In this document: one piece after another, positions 12,121 through 23,819 of the stretch
Position numbering within the stretch: position 1 is the first letter of the stretch
Layout of the letters: each line of letters begins with the position of its first letter
From: Microplitis mediator
Taxonomy: Eukaryota; Arthropoda; Insecta; Hymenoptera; Braconidae
NCBI RefSeq assembly: GCF_029852145.1
Contig: NC_079973.1
Span: 14,835,921 to 14,899,920 of the forward strand
Reading direction: 5' to 3'
Length of the DNA stretch: 64,000 nucleotides
Notes under the pieces: model-generated
Seen by the model: the letters and a program-made list of their open reading frames with translations, nothing else
Told to the model about the DNA's origin: nothing
The model's database searches: none
Translations under genes and position numbers: made by a program

Positions 12121-13139
12121 ATCGGGACATCAATCCTCTAGCCACGAACACCGTCAAGTGTCCGGAGTTCAGTATGGTTCAGAGTTTGAATCCCAAAAGA
12201 ACTGATGAGCTAAAGTCCATGGTCTTTTTATATGGTCTTCACCTATGAAAAGTGGTGGTAACTTGTTTCCCATACGAAAAGACTCGGACCCACTCGAAAG
12301 TTCTAGGCTCATGCACACGTGTGATCCCTGGGAAATAGATTTTGACTATTGAGTAGGCCGATGACCTGGCGCCACTCTGCCGCCGAGGAAACCATAAATT
12401 TTGGTAGTTTCCATCAGCTTTCTCTAATTTCCAAGAATCACATGCAGGTGCACATGAGTTGGGTGGTCTATAGTTTTTTAAGAAGAAAATCAAAGAAAGA
12501 CTACCGCTCCTATGCTTAGATTCTTAAATGGGAACGGATACATAAATTTTAAAAGTACGTTAAGTAAAAATGATGAAATTTAAAGGAAAAAGAAATCGAT
12601 AATACACGTGGTCCATTAGTACAACACGACCTAATTGTAAAGCGTTGACAACGCTCAGGTAGGTATATTTGTCCGGTACGACTGCTGGCGTCAGTAAGTC
12701 GGACGTCATAAAAAAGGTCTAAGTGCAAGAGATCTTAGTGTGTACTTATTTGGGAAGAAAAATAATAAAATTTTTGAATGTAGCAGCCGTGACATTTGTC
12801 TTAAAAAAACAACTGGTTATCGATTCGAAATCTAGTTTTATATTTGACTTAATTTTAACTCAAAAATTAAGTCAAATCGAATGTGGTTTTTATACTTATT
12901 TATTAATTAAACTAATCTAAAATTAAAACTCAATTTTAATTATAGCAAATTTTTTAAAAATTATTTCTGATTAAATTAAAATCACTATTAAAAAAATTTT
13001 TATTGCAATGATTTTTTTTTATTCTGTTCCTGAAGAATATAATAATTATTTTTTCAATTAGTAATATTATTATTCAATACATTATTGTTATCATAACATT
13101 ATGTCTATAACTTCTATTACTGGTGCTACCACCATTAAT

Positions 13140-13262
13140 GTTGACAATAACAACAATAATAATCATAATAATAATATATTCGACATAGTTTTTAATGTTC
13201 ATATTATTATTATCATTTTTAATATTATTATTATTATAATTAACATTATTATTATAACTGTC
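13140..13262. repeat. AAT/ATT trinucleotide-rich tract
   Basis: Interrupted runs of AATAATAAC and ATTATTATT. The open frames on both strands here encode only Asn/Ile runs and are artefacts. Confidence 0.85.
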
Positions 13263-13312
13263 GCTAATAATTATTTCTATCATTAATTACGTGTAACTAA
13301 TTATAAGTATTT

Positions 13313-14044
13313 TTGCACACCTCAATCGCGAAAGCGTTATTGGCAGGGTGTGGAGTATAGGGTGGGGACAATCGAATCGATTGTAGCGCCTGCAGTGGAC
13401 GAAATACGCGTTAAATTGCACTTGTCTTGTAAATAGTTAAATGAAAGCAATGTTAAAAAATAAGGACAAGTAGTTGTTGTGTTGTTAATTGCAAAAATAC
13501 TGACAGAAATAGTAATTGCAAGTTTTATACATTTCCATCCATGATATTCATCTTTGGCTAAAAATTATTACGGGGAATTTTTTAAATTACAAATTTTTAA
13601 CCCAAAGTATTTTTAATTGTTGAGTTTTAAAATTTAAAATTACGAATAATTTAAATCACTTCAATTTCTTTACTTAATGCAAATTAATAATTTTAACTTT
13701 GAAAAAATTATAATTATAATTATTTTAACTCATTTGTTATTATGACTATTATTGTTGTTATTATTATTATTACAAGCTAACCTTATGTCGTTCAAAATAT
13801 TATTTATTTTGTATTTATTAAAATTTTTTATACTTATTTTTTTCAGTACAATCTACTCTATATTTTTCCACCTTTCAAATGTGGTATCACACATATATTT
13901 CGCAATCTTTAAAAATTTTAATTATTTGTTTATAAAAACTTTCCGTATTCTCTCTGTGCTTTTTGAGGATGATTTAATGCGGTCGACAGATGTCGTTTTC
14001 GTCGCGCACCTTGCCAATTGCACACCTCAATCGCGAAAGCGTTA
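13313..14044 (+). mobile_element. 678-bp insertion flanked by a 27-bp direct repeat
   Basis: Bases 13313-13339 and 14018-14044 are the same 27 bases (starting TTGCACACCTCAATCGCGAA). The insert 13340-14017 starts TTGGCAGGGTG and ends CACCTTGCCAA, a short inverted pair. The insert is about 95% the same, by eye, as 43703-44380 on the opposite strand. Its first ~100 bases resemble the continuation of a LINE reverse transcriptase in the second copy. The open frame at 13752-14045 is hydrophobic and low-complexity and is not called as a gene. Confidence 0.6.
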
Positions 14045-14732
14045 GGTGTGCTTTACTGTCACTCTCTCACTCTCGGCCCTTTCACGGACTTTAAATCCTC
14101 TCTACTTTCTTTATAGTACACCAAAGTTGTTAATGATATATACCATTTTAAAGGAAATTTATTAAGGAACATTTTTCAATGCAATCCTTATTTGATGAAT
14201 GATGTGATTAATTAAAAAAAAATGATTTAGTTCGAAGCCCTCAGTGCGTCAATTGTGGTGTTCGGACTCGTCTAAACACGATAACTTTCGAAAAACAAGA
14301 CTTATCGACTTAGTTTTTTTTTTATTATCTGGGTATTTCTGATCACAAGAACCCTTTCAAAAATTACTATCTGAATCCTTTTTGTTTTGGTGTAATTAAT
14401 AAAAAACGTGAAAACTGATTCTTCGTGAAAAATTTAGTTGCTATTTTTACTGTTGTTATTATTTTTTTCATTGTTTCTCTCTATCAACTACTGGTGGCAG
14501 TACTAGCGTATCAATATGTTTGAAAAAAAAGCGACATTTAAGACAAAACAAGGCAGGATATTTAGAAAAAAATGTTAGTAAAAAAATATTCAACTGAAAA
14601 TAAGAAATAAAAATAAAAAAATCAAATTGATAATTTGTAAGTTGAATAAAAGTTCATAATAAAAAAAAATATATTAATATTATATAATAATAAAAGTAAT
14701 GATTAAAAATAAATTGAGCGATTGAGGTGTGC
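14018..14732. mobile_element. GCAC...CTC MITE, copy 1
   Basis: The left end TTGCACACCTCAATCGCG and the right end GAGCGATTGAGGTGTGC are inverted partners, followed outside by ACTTTTGGATTTTCCAA. Homologous copies lie at 18754-19622 and 24444-25120. The left end was duplicated by the neighbouring insertion at 13340-14017. No coding sequence. Confidence 0.7.
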
Positions 14733-16210
14733 ACTTTTGGATTTTCCAACATTTTTTTAATTTGCGTTGTAACTGTCTAATTTTGTTTTATTCTGACTTT
14801 GATGTAACTTTTTTTAACTTAAATCTAAGTAAAATGTATTAAAAGCGACGCAATTCTGACTTGAATGTGACTTTTTTTGTCTTAAACCTTAAGGAAATAG
14901 AGTCAAACTGAACCAGTTTTGACCTAAACGTGACTTATTTTGTCTTAAATCGATCCTAACTAAGCCACAAAAAGTCAAATCTAAGTCAAATGTTATGGAA
15001 ATTTTACACTGACTAAAAAAATTAACTTAGTTAAATTTGAAGGATTATGACTCAAATTTTAAGTCATAATTAAGATTTTTTTTCGACCCGGGCGTCCCCA
15101 TCGTGTGAAGATTTCCCATTAAAAATACACGGAAACTTTGATTTTTTGAATATTTTTATAGCTCAGCGGCATTTTATGGTATTATTTTGTCCAAATACGG
15201 GATTTTCTCAGAATTAAATGCTATACAAAAGTGCCGATTGTCGCGAAGTCGTTACTCATACTGGTGGGGTAGTACGGACCGCTAAACTGAATTTTTTCAT
15301 ACACTGAAAAAAAAAAATCTTGACTCAAGAAAATTTTTCTTCAACCAAGAAATTTTTCAGCGAGTGGAATGAAAACCGGAAATTTCTTGAACGAAGTGAA
15401 ATAATTTCTTGAATTTTAAATCTTGAATTAAGAAAAAAAATTCTTAAGCCAATACACATTTCATACTCGTTCCAATAATAGGATTACTTATTTTAAAAAC
15501 TTGCATTTCTAATTATAATAAACATTTTTCTTAACCTAAGTATGTTACTTACTTATACCAAGCAATATAAATATTTAGTTCAAGAAAGTTATACACTTAA
15601 TTAAAGAGCTATGATGTTTTGAAACAATAAACGGTACAAACTCGAACTAAAAATAAAGGGAGTTGGTTTAAAAAATTTAAACTCTTGGTTTGAGTGTAGT
15701 GTACTTTCTCTGACCAATCACACGAAAAATCTCAAACCAAGATTACTAGAGTCTCAAGCCAAGAAAGTTTTCTCTTGGATTCTCACTCATAGATGCTCCC
15801 TCCTTCGCACCCGAAGGAATGAATACTCCCCACTCTCTCTCTTTCTCACACTAGCGTAGCAAATGGATTTTGAGTCCACCTTTTTATTTTAAATAAATTA
15901 AAAATTAAATAACTAAATTATATTATTATAATAAATTAATTAAATAATATTGAATAATTTCTCAATTTTTTTTTGTAGGTAAATTTGTTTTTTTGTTTTT
16001 AAAACTTTTTTATTTTTATGTCGAAATTTATTTATGAACGATTCATACGATCCGTTCAGTATTTTGGTAAAATGTCAAAATTAACATTTTCTTAAATTAT
16101 TGGTATAACATTTGTAATATTAATTCTGTGTTTAGGATCTAAAAATGTGACTGACCATAAGCCAGTATGGCTCAGTATATGTGGGCAAAATAAACGTGTT
16201 CTGACAAAGG

Positions 16211-16280
16211 CTGGGATGGCTTAATTGGTAAAGCTCTCGCGTGGCGCCGAATCGATCTGGGTTCGATTCCTGGGTTAAGC
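16211..16280 (+). pseudogene. tRNA-like module, copy 2
   Basis: TGGCTTAATTGGTAAAGC fits an A box and GGGTTCGATTCC a B box. The acceptor ends do not pair well, so a functional tRNA is not claimed. It lies in the left arm of the foldback element and is mirrored at 18032-18103. Confidence 0.55.
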
Positions 16281-18031
16281 GATAATTGTTTGTTCTCAAT
16301 TTGTTTTAAATGTTTAACTTATTGCGAAACTGGCCTATCCCGTATAAATGCTTCTGATGCAGAATTTATTTGCTTCACAGCATTGTTTGTAATATTTAAA
16401 CAAAAAAAAAAAAATTGTTCAATAAAAAAATGAAAAAAAAAAATAAAATTTTTTAGCTCGATAAATTAATTTGCTTAATTAAAAAAATTAATTTCTTGGC
16501 TAAAAATTTTTTTTTTGTTTGCGACAAAAAAAAAATTTCTTGGCCCAAGAAAGTTTTCTCTTGGTTTAAAAATTTTTTTTCTTAGTACAAAAACTTTCTT
16601 TTTTTAGTTCAAGACACTGTTTCTTGACTCGATAAGGTAACAGCCTTTAGACGAGAAAAAAATTTCTCGAGTTAAGAACAAACTTTCCTGGCCTGAGAAA
16701 AATAATGTTTTAAACCAAGAACAAACTTTCTTGGGCCAAGAAAGTTTGTTCTTGGATTAAAACGTTATTTTTCATGGTTCAAAAACTTTTTCGTTTCAGC
16801 TCAAGACATTTTTTCTTGACTTAAAAACGTAACAATTTTCAGCCAAAAAAAAAAATTTGTTGAATTAAAAAAAAAATCTTCTCGAACCAAAAAAAAAATT
16901 TTTGGGACCAAGAAAGTTTTTTCTTGGTTTAAAAAATTTATGTGTCAGACTACAAAAGTTATGTCTTCCGCGAAGGAAATAATTTCTTGATTCAAATAAT
17001 TTTTTTACTTCAATAAAGTAAGAAATTTCGCTTGGTTCAAGAAAAAAATTTCGAAGACATTTTACTTCTTGGTTCAAGATTTCCTTTTTTTCTGTGTAGA
17101 ATTCTTATTTTTTCTCTCACTATCTCATAAACAACAAGACCTACAGAAAAAATGTTACTGACAATTTTATAGGAAATTCAATTTTCTACAATAAAAGTCT
17201 TTAGCATCGAATCACTACACAGAAGAAAAGGAAATCTTGAAACAAGAAATAAAATGTCTTCTAAATTTTTTTCTTGAACCAAGCGAAATTTCTTACTTTA
17301 TTGAAGTAAAAAAATTATTTGGATCAAGAAATTATTTCCTTCGCGGAAGACATAATTTTCTTAGTCTAAAACATAGATTCTTTGAACCAAGAAAAAACTT
17401 TCTTGGTCCCAAAAATTTTTTTTTTGGTTCGAGAAGATTTTTTTTTCAATTCAACAAATTTTTTTTTTGGCTGAAAATCGTAACGTTTTTAAGTCAAGAA
17501 AACATATCTTGAGCTGAAACGAAAAAGTTTTTGAACCATGAAAAATAATGTTTTAAACCAAGAACAAACTTTCTTGGGCCAAGAAAGTTTGTTCTTGGTT
17601 TAAAGCATTATTTTCTCGGGCCAAGAAAGTTTGTTTTTAACTCGAGAGATTTGTTTCTTGTCTAAAGACTGTTACCTTATCGAGTCAAGAAACAATGTCT
17701 TGAGCTAAAAAAAAAAGTTTTTGTACTAAGAAAAAAAATTTTTTAAACCAAGAAGAAACTTTCTTGGGCCGAGAATTTTTTTATTTGTCGCAAACAAAAA
17801 AAAAAAATTTTCAGCCACGAAATTAATTTCTTCAATTAAGCAAATAAATCTATCGAGCTAAAAAATTTTATTTTTTTTTGTTTCATTTTTTCAATGAACA
17901 ATTTTTTTTTTGATTAAACATTACAAACAATGCTGTGGAGCAAATAAATACTGTATCAGAAGCATTTATAAGGGATGGGCAAGTTTCGCAATAAGTTAAA
18001 TATTTAAACAAATTGAGAAAAAGCAATTATT

Positions 18032-18103
18032 GCTTAACCGAGGAATCGAACCCAGATCGATTCGGCGTCACGCGAGAGCTTTACCAACTAAGCCATCCCA
18101 GCC
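18032..18103 (-). pseudogene. tRNA-like module, copy 3
   Basis: Inverted copy of the module at 16211-16280, with only a few differences (GCGTCACGCG against GCGTGGCGCC in the anticodon-arm region). It shows the same A- and B-box-like words on the minus strand. Confidence 0.55.
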
Positions 18104-18753
18104 TTTGCTAGGCTACGTTTACTTTGCCCACATATACTGAATCACACTGGCTTATGGTCAGTCACATTTTTAAATCCTAAACCCAGAATTAATATTACAA
18201 ATGTTATCGCCAATAATTTAGAAAAATGTTAGTTTGGACATTTTACCAAAATACTGAACGGATTGTATGAATCGTTCATAAATGAATTTCGACATAAATA
18301 TAAAAAAGTTAAAAAAAAAAAAAAAACAAATTTAATTACAAAAAAAATTGAGAAATTATTCAATATTATTTAATTACATTAATCAATTAATTTATTATAA
18401 TAATATAATTTGGTTATTTAATTTTTAATTTATTTAAAATACAAAGGTGAACTCAAAATCCATTTGCTGCGCTAGTGTGAGAAAGAGAGAGAGTGGGGAG
18501 TATTCATTCCTTCGGGTGCGAAGGAGGGAGCATCTATGAGTGAGAATCCAAGAGAAAACTTTCTTGGCTTGAGACTCTAGTAATCTTGGTTTGAGATTTT
18601 TCGTGTGATAGGTCAGAGAAAGTACACTATACTTAAACCAAGAGTTTAAATTTCTTGAATCAACTCCCTTTATTTTTAGTTCGAGTTCGTACCGTTTATT
18701 GTTTCAAAACATCATAGTTCTTTAATTGAGTGTATAATTTTCTCGAACTAAAT

Positions 18754-19622
18754 ATTGCACGACTCATAATGCGAAGCATTAGGGAGTGCTTTACGATCGA
18801 AAATTTTTATTCGCCTCCTTTCTACAACTATTTCTGTTATTATCGTCTTATTAGTGAACAGAAACATCTCACATGATGCACCAATTTACAGACAATGTAA
18901 TAAAGATTATTTCTGCGATTTTCAAAAACAAATTCAGTGCAATAGAAACGAGAAAATCATTAAAATAAACTAAAATCTTTTCCCGTCAAGCAGTAAAAAA
19001 ATTTTGTAGCTTGAAAACACAATATCTCGAAAAAGAATCCATAATTTAACTCCATTTTTTTTTTAAATGACTCGTTTTGCCCTAGAAGGATTTGCTTTCG
19101 AAAATGGCTATCTAACTTTGTGTTATGCAATTGTAATTAATAAACAATTAAATCGCATTTTCTTTAATTTTAGCCTAAAAAATATGTGTGGACATTCGTC
19201 TTAACAAGCGCGCATGCGTGGTATTTTTTTTCTAATACTATCACCCAGTGTGCCTGCGCCATACTTTTAACCGATTCATTTGGCGCGGGTATTTCGAAAA
19301 TAACAATATAAAAAATTGAGATTAGACGAATAAATAAATAAATAAAAATAGTAAATAAACAAGTGAAAAATAAAAATAGAAAAAAAAAAGTAAAATTTTT
19401 CACAGATCGTACGGCGAAAAATTTCGGAATTTTTTACGTTTGAAATTTATTATTTTTTTTTTTTTTATTTTAAATAAAATTATTTTTTTTATCATTTTTA
19501 TATAAATAAATAACATTTGTACTTCAAATTTTATTTATTTTTATTTTTTTTATTTTGCCTGCGACATTACCTTTTCGGAATATTTTAATGTTTACGATCA
19601 AATAAGCATTATGAGTCGTGCA
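18754..19622. mobile_element. GCAC...CTC MITE, copy 2
   Basis: The left end TTGCACGACTCATAATGCG and the right end GCATTATGAGTCGTGC are inverted partners, followed outside by ACTTTTGGATTTTCCAAAC. It interrupts the right arm of the 15302-19912 foldback, as shown by the continuous left arm near 15545-15590. No coding sequence. Confidence 0.7.
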
Positions 19623-19914
19623 CTTTTGGATTTTCCAAACTTTTTTTATTTCTTGGTTTAAGTAAGTAACATACTCAGGTTAAGAAAAATTATTATTAAA
19701 CTAAAAACTGCAAGTTTTTAAAACAAGTAATTCTATTATTGGACCAAGTATGAAATATGTATTGGCTTAAGATTTTTTTTTCTTAATTGAAGATTTAAAA
19801 TTCAAGAAATTATTTCACTTCGTTCAAGAAATTTCCGGTTTTCATTCCACTCGCTGAAAAATTTCTTGGTTGTAGAAAAATTTTCTTGAGTCAAGATTTT
19901 TTTTTTTCTGTGTA

Positions 19915-20757
19915 AGATTGATATTTTCTGAGATATTAGTCAAATAAAAAATTAATGTTCTCTAAGATTTGATTTGAAATTTTATGAAATTCAATGCTAT
20001 ACGTAAATTTCAATGACTAATATAAGCTTAATCAGTACATTATGTTCAGAATTATTTGAAAAATAAAATTTGTGAAAAAAGTTTTTTTCGAATAACTTCG
20101 AACTTACTTCATAGATTGATTCCAAAATCTAATTAGCTCAAAAACTCTATAAGCCTTTAACTGATATCGTTAACTAAAACATTTCAAGAAAGTGTTTTTT
20201 TTTTAATAAAATCAAAAACGTTCAATTGATTATTTTAAAAAAACTTTAAGCTTAAGAGACTAAAAAACTGCGTCGAATGTCACATTAGACGTCAAAATCG
20301 GTCTATTAGTTCAAAAGATATCGGCGATGAAATATTTAAATAATATTGTCGACAAAATATATGAAAAATCACTGCTTTTTACACCTCTTAGATATTTTGT
20401 CTATTAACGCTTTGATTTGATTCAACTCATCGAACTTTCTATTTTAATCGCATTTGGCTGTCTGAACCGGCCTGGAACCCGACCAACTATAAAAAAATAA
20501 AAAACTACCTTTTTTTTTAAGTCTACAGAGCCATTAATATTCTGTTCATTCAATATTCATTACAATATTTTGAATGAACTTTATAAAGCATATGAACTGA
20601 TTTTTTACAATTTTTATTCAGTCCGTCATCATTTATTGTAGGAATTTTCATACAGAAGTATTCTATTATTGTTTTCATTTTTTCTACAAGCAAAACTACC
20701 CGGATAAAAATTATTGTTCATGAATGTATTATTAAACATGATACCGTATTTTCTGTA
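19915..20757. other. AT-rich stretch, nothing recognised
   Basis: The phrase CGGTCTATTAGTTCAAAAGATATCGG near 20300 is reminiscent of the TTAACTTCCCGC-type element bodies elsewhere, but no termini are visible. No gene. Confidence 0.4.
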
Positions 20758-20881
20758 CACGGAAAGAAATTTTTCGCGGATACCACTATGCTGTATGGTC
20801 GATTCCACCATACGGGAATGGTAACATTCACAATAATCATGGCGGATGAGTCTATGCCAATATGGGCGTCAGGCCCATACT

Positions 20882-21489
20882 CCCAGCAAACGAAGTCGGA
20901 TTGAAGTCCGATACGAACCAACCCGATTCAATGCGATTTTTGAAAACAGTGTTTCGTGTTAAAACGCATTGAATCGGATAGAATATATTCGAGGCAGAGT
21001 TCAACTTACCGACCAAGTCGGTATAAGCCAAACGCATGCAAGTGAAATTTTCCTTTTTGATATTTTATTTATATTAAGAAATTTATGTCTTTAAGGTTGG
21101 GCCGTGGTAAATTGATAAACATAATTTTATTTTTCTAATAACGTCAGAGACACAAGTTAAAATTAAATAAGTTTATCAAAAAGAACATATTATAAATTAT
21201 TGTAGAAGCTAAAAATAATTTAATTTTAAAATTTCCCTAAAAACTTCTCAAAAAATTTATAAGAAAATAAAATTCTGAAAGTGAATAAAAAAAGAAATCA
21301 ACACATTATTAATAAATTTTTAGAAGTTTTAGAAGTTGGTAACAAAATTTTCTGTAGTTATCCAATACTAACGTGTCGGGTCTGATCGTATTAAAACGGA
21401 TTGAAAAACGGAGATTTCAAAAACTGCATTGAATCGTGTTAAAGCGGATAGGATGTTGAATCCGACTCAATCCGATCTCGTTTGCTGGG
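20882..21489. mobile_element. CCCAGCAAACGA MITE
   Basis: Starts CCCAGCAAACGAAGTCGGAT and ends ATCCGATCTCGTTTGCTGGG. The interior holds further inverted GATTGAATCG / GCATTGAATCGG words. Non-coding; the open frames at 20718-21037 cross its boundary and are not genes. Confidence 0.75.
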
Positions 21490-21568
21490 CTGCATGGTGG
21501 TATCCACAATGCTTCTGGCAGATAACCCTATTCAATATTGTAAAATCACGTATGCTTATATTGCAGTA

Positions 21569-22691
21569 AGGTAAAAGACCCTGTTGTTGACCGTGACCCA
21601 GTTTCTGACCTTTTCAACTTTTTTCTAACTTACTTAAAAAACTATAACTTTAATACGTAAATCGATTTTTTCTTAATTTGTAGTAATCTTTTCTGAGCCT
21701 AATTAATGGCAATTTAAAAAACATAGAAATTATTAACTGAATAAAAAAAAATATCTTAGTCATAGGTGGCTGCGGAAGCCATTTTTTAAGTGTAGTCTAA
21801 GCAGTTGATGTTAGAAAGTGCGACAATCGAATCTGTGCACTAATTATCATTTAAGTAAAAAAAATTAATTAAAAATGTATGTGTAGATCAATATTTAATT
21901 AAAATTTATTTAAATACACGTATAAAACATATTAAAATGAGTTTTGTTGCTAAAATTTGATGGTCAATAACTAGGCTCAATTTTAAAGGTGTGATCAAGT
22001 TGTTGACCCTCAAATTCTAACCTACTACGAACGAGGTTATCTATTTAATTACATGTCTATAAAATGTAAAAATAACAATATTTATAGTTTATTTTGTATT
22101 GAATTTATTGAAATTATGAATATTTATAGTTTTATTAAATTATTTTTCATTATTTTTTATAATACAGGTTTAAATTGACATTTAATATTTATTTTTATAA
22201 ATAAAAGATTATGTTTAGATCTTGAAAGTATATTTTTGGAGTGATAAAATTATTGTAAAAATAATGTCAATTCTGATAGTATTTAAATTGTTATGACTCT
22301 TTAAAGTGTTAAAAAAAAAACTATGTATTTGTTATAATAATTATTTAATTTATTTATTCAAATAATAATTTTAGTTTATTTAAACTTAGTAAGTACTTCA
22401 TAATTATGGTTTACTGTGAGGGTCAGAAACCGCGCCACTGTGACGGTCAGAAACTGCGATCTGAAGAATTCTGGCGGTCAGAAACTGGGCCTCTGATAGT
22501 CACTCTTTAAAACGTCAATTTTAATTATTAATTCAATTCAAATAATTATTTTACGCACATGACTTTATTTGACAAATCCTAAACTAGTCGATAAATTTTT
22601 TTTTTTTCTAATTAAGTTAAATCTTACATTAACTCTTATAGTATAACCTCAACCGGCACTCTTAAAAGGTCAGAAACTGGGTCCCTTACCT
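21569..22691. mobile_element. AGGTAA...TTACCT element with CAGTTTCTGACC words
   Basis: Starts AGGTAAAAGACCC and ends GGGTCCCTTACCT, flanked by TA (21567-21568, 22692-22693). Subterminal words CCCAGTTTCTGACC and GGTCAGAAACTGGG recur at about 21597, 22428, 22448, 22475 and 22668. The core is AT-rich and non-coding. Confidence 0.7.
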
Positions 22692-23414
22692 TAGTATCAG
22701 TAGTACCAAAGCTTATTGAAGTCAAAACATAGGTTATGTTTGGTTATAGTTTTAAATATATAATCTATAAATATTATAAGATTAAACCCAATATTTATAA
22801 GTAGAGAAATATATAAGAACATAATATTAATGATAAATCTATGTTATTATTAATATTAATTATTTTCAGTATAAACTATATGATTTTTTTTATTCCCGAT
22901 TGAAATCAATTCATACCAATCAAAAATTCTCGATGGGATTCAGTGGAAATTGAAATATGATAAAAATGTTCTGAAAAATATTCATTGCTTTAAATAATAA
23001 AAATATATCTTTTAGAAAAATTAATTTTAAAATGATGAGGCATTATTTCTTGTAAAATTTAAAAGATAAATAGGGAAATAAATTATTATTAATTTCTAAT
23101 TCAAATTAATTTATTTATGATTTCTTTTTTAATTTGATTAATGTACAGCATTATTGACATTAATAAAGATTATATAAAAAAATTAGCAACTACATGTACG
23201 CAGTATTAATGGTAATCCGATAGTGCATTGACTACTTCACAAAGATCTATTGTAACGCAGCCTAGTGGCATTGCCGTTTCTTCAATGTAGTATGGGACTC
23301 AAGCCCATACTGATATTGTCTATCCCGCTGTACAGACATGTAAACTACGCAAAGATTTTTGTACTATACAGTATAGTAGATAACGCCAAAGTACCATACA
23401 TTTCTTTCCGTGTA

Positions 23415-23815
23415 CCATGCATGATCCCGTGGTTTTTTAATTTTTTTAATGCTGGGCCGTACTAAACGAATTTTTGAATTTTACTTTTCTTTTAATTTAT
23501 TAATCAATTGTTATCACATAATTTTTATAGCTTCCGAAAAAATGTGAAAGACAAACTTTTTCGGAAGGTTTTCATCATTCGAGTGACGTAATTATTCAAA
23601 ATGTAATTAGAAAAGTAAAATTCAAAAATTCGTTTACTACTGCCGACCCTTAAGAATTATATGAAAGTTTTGAATACTAAAGTAACGGCATCTAACAGAT
23701 GTAACAAAATTGGAGAACTGTTTACTACTATCGGTATTGAAAATCACGGAACGATCAACCATCGCTCTGAAATGTTACAGACACACGATATTATGGTTGT
23801 GTTTTCATAGAAAAA
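23415..23815. other. Short foldback-like stretch
   Basis: TTTTTGAATTTTACTTTTCT near 23470 is mirrored by AGAAAAGTAAAATTCAAAAA near 23610, with CTTCCGAAAAA / TTTTTCGGAAG between them. This is a small inverted-repeat unit without coding potential. Confidence 0.5.
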
Positions 23816-23819
23816 AATC

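Larger units (their letters stand above)
10646..15094. mobile_element. CGCCCGGG-terminated element with TTGACTTAA-type repeat fields
   Basis: Left terminus CGCCCGGGAAAAAA and right terminus TTTTTTTTCGACCCGGGCG are inverted partners. Each is followed inward by fields of GACTTAAATTTGACTT-like words (about 10665-10890 and 14740-15075). The middle (about 10900-14735) contains other repeats and insertions described separately. No transposase was recognised. The outer boundaries rest on the termini only; no clear target duplication is visible. Confidence 0.5.
15302..19912. mobile_element. 4.6 kb foldback element of CTTGGTTCAAG words with tRNA-like modules
   Basis: It starts CACTGAAAAAAAAAAATC and ends TTTTTTTTTCTGTG, with TA on both sides (15300-15301, 19913-19914). 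The left half to about 17098 is mirrored by 17215 onward. The inner ends also read CTGTGTA and TACACAG, so this may be two head-to-head copies separated by about 117 bp rather than one foldback. The arms contain a tRNA-like module and dense TCTTGGGCCAAGA / TCTTGGTTCAAGA near-palindromes. Mirrored open frames at 16865-17077 and 17237-17512 are repeat translations. Another MITE interrupts the right arm. Confidence 0.75.
20758..23412. mobile_element. CACGGAAAGAAAT TIR element carrying two nested elements
   Basis: The termini CACGGAAAGAAAT and ATTTCTTTCCGTG are exact inverses flanked by TA (20756-20757, 23413-23414). Palindromic words such as ACTATACAGTATAGT and CCATACGGGAATGGTA lie near the ends. 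Two other elements, at 20882-21489 and 21569-22691, are inserted within it. No transposase was recognised. Confidence 0.65.

Noticed and set aside
12239..12493. Minus-strand 84-codon open frame with mixed composition
   Set aside because: Higher GC than its surroundings and worth a look, but no motif, no splice partners and no homology that I recognise.
13752..14045. Hydrophobic open frame also seen at 43536-43967 on the minus strand
   Set aside because: Low-complexity Leu/Ile/Phe translation of an AT-rich dispersed repeat. Two copies do not make it a gene without synonymous-site bias, which cannot be judged from two sequences.
16211..16280. Functional tRNA gene
   Set aside because: A and B boxes are present but the acceptor and anticodon stems do not pair properly, and the copies vary in the anticodon arm.
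16865..17512. Mirror-image open frames encoding SEISYFIEVKKLF-like text
   Set aside because: They are translations of CTTGGTTCAAG repeats in the two arms of a foldback element.
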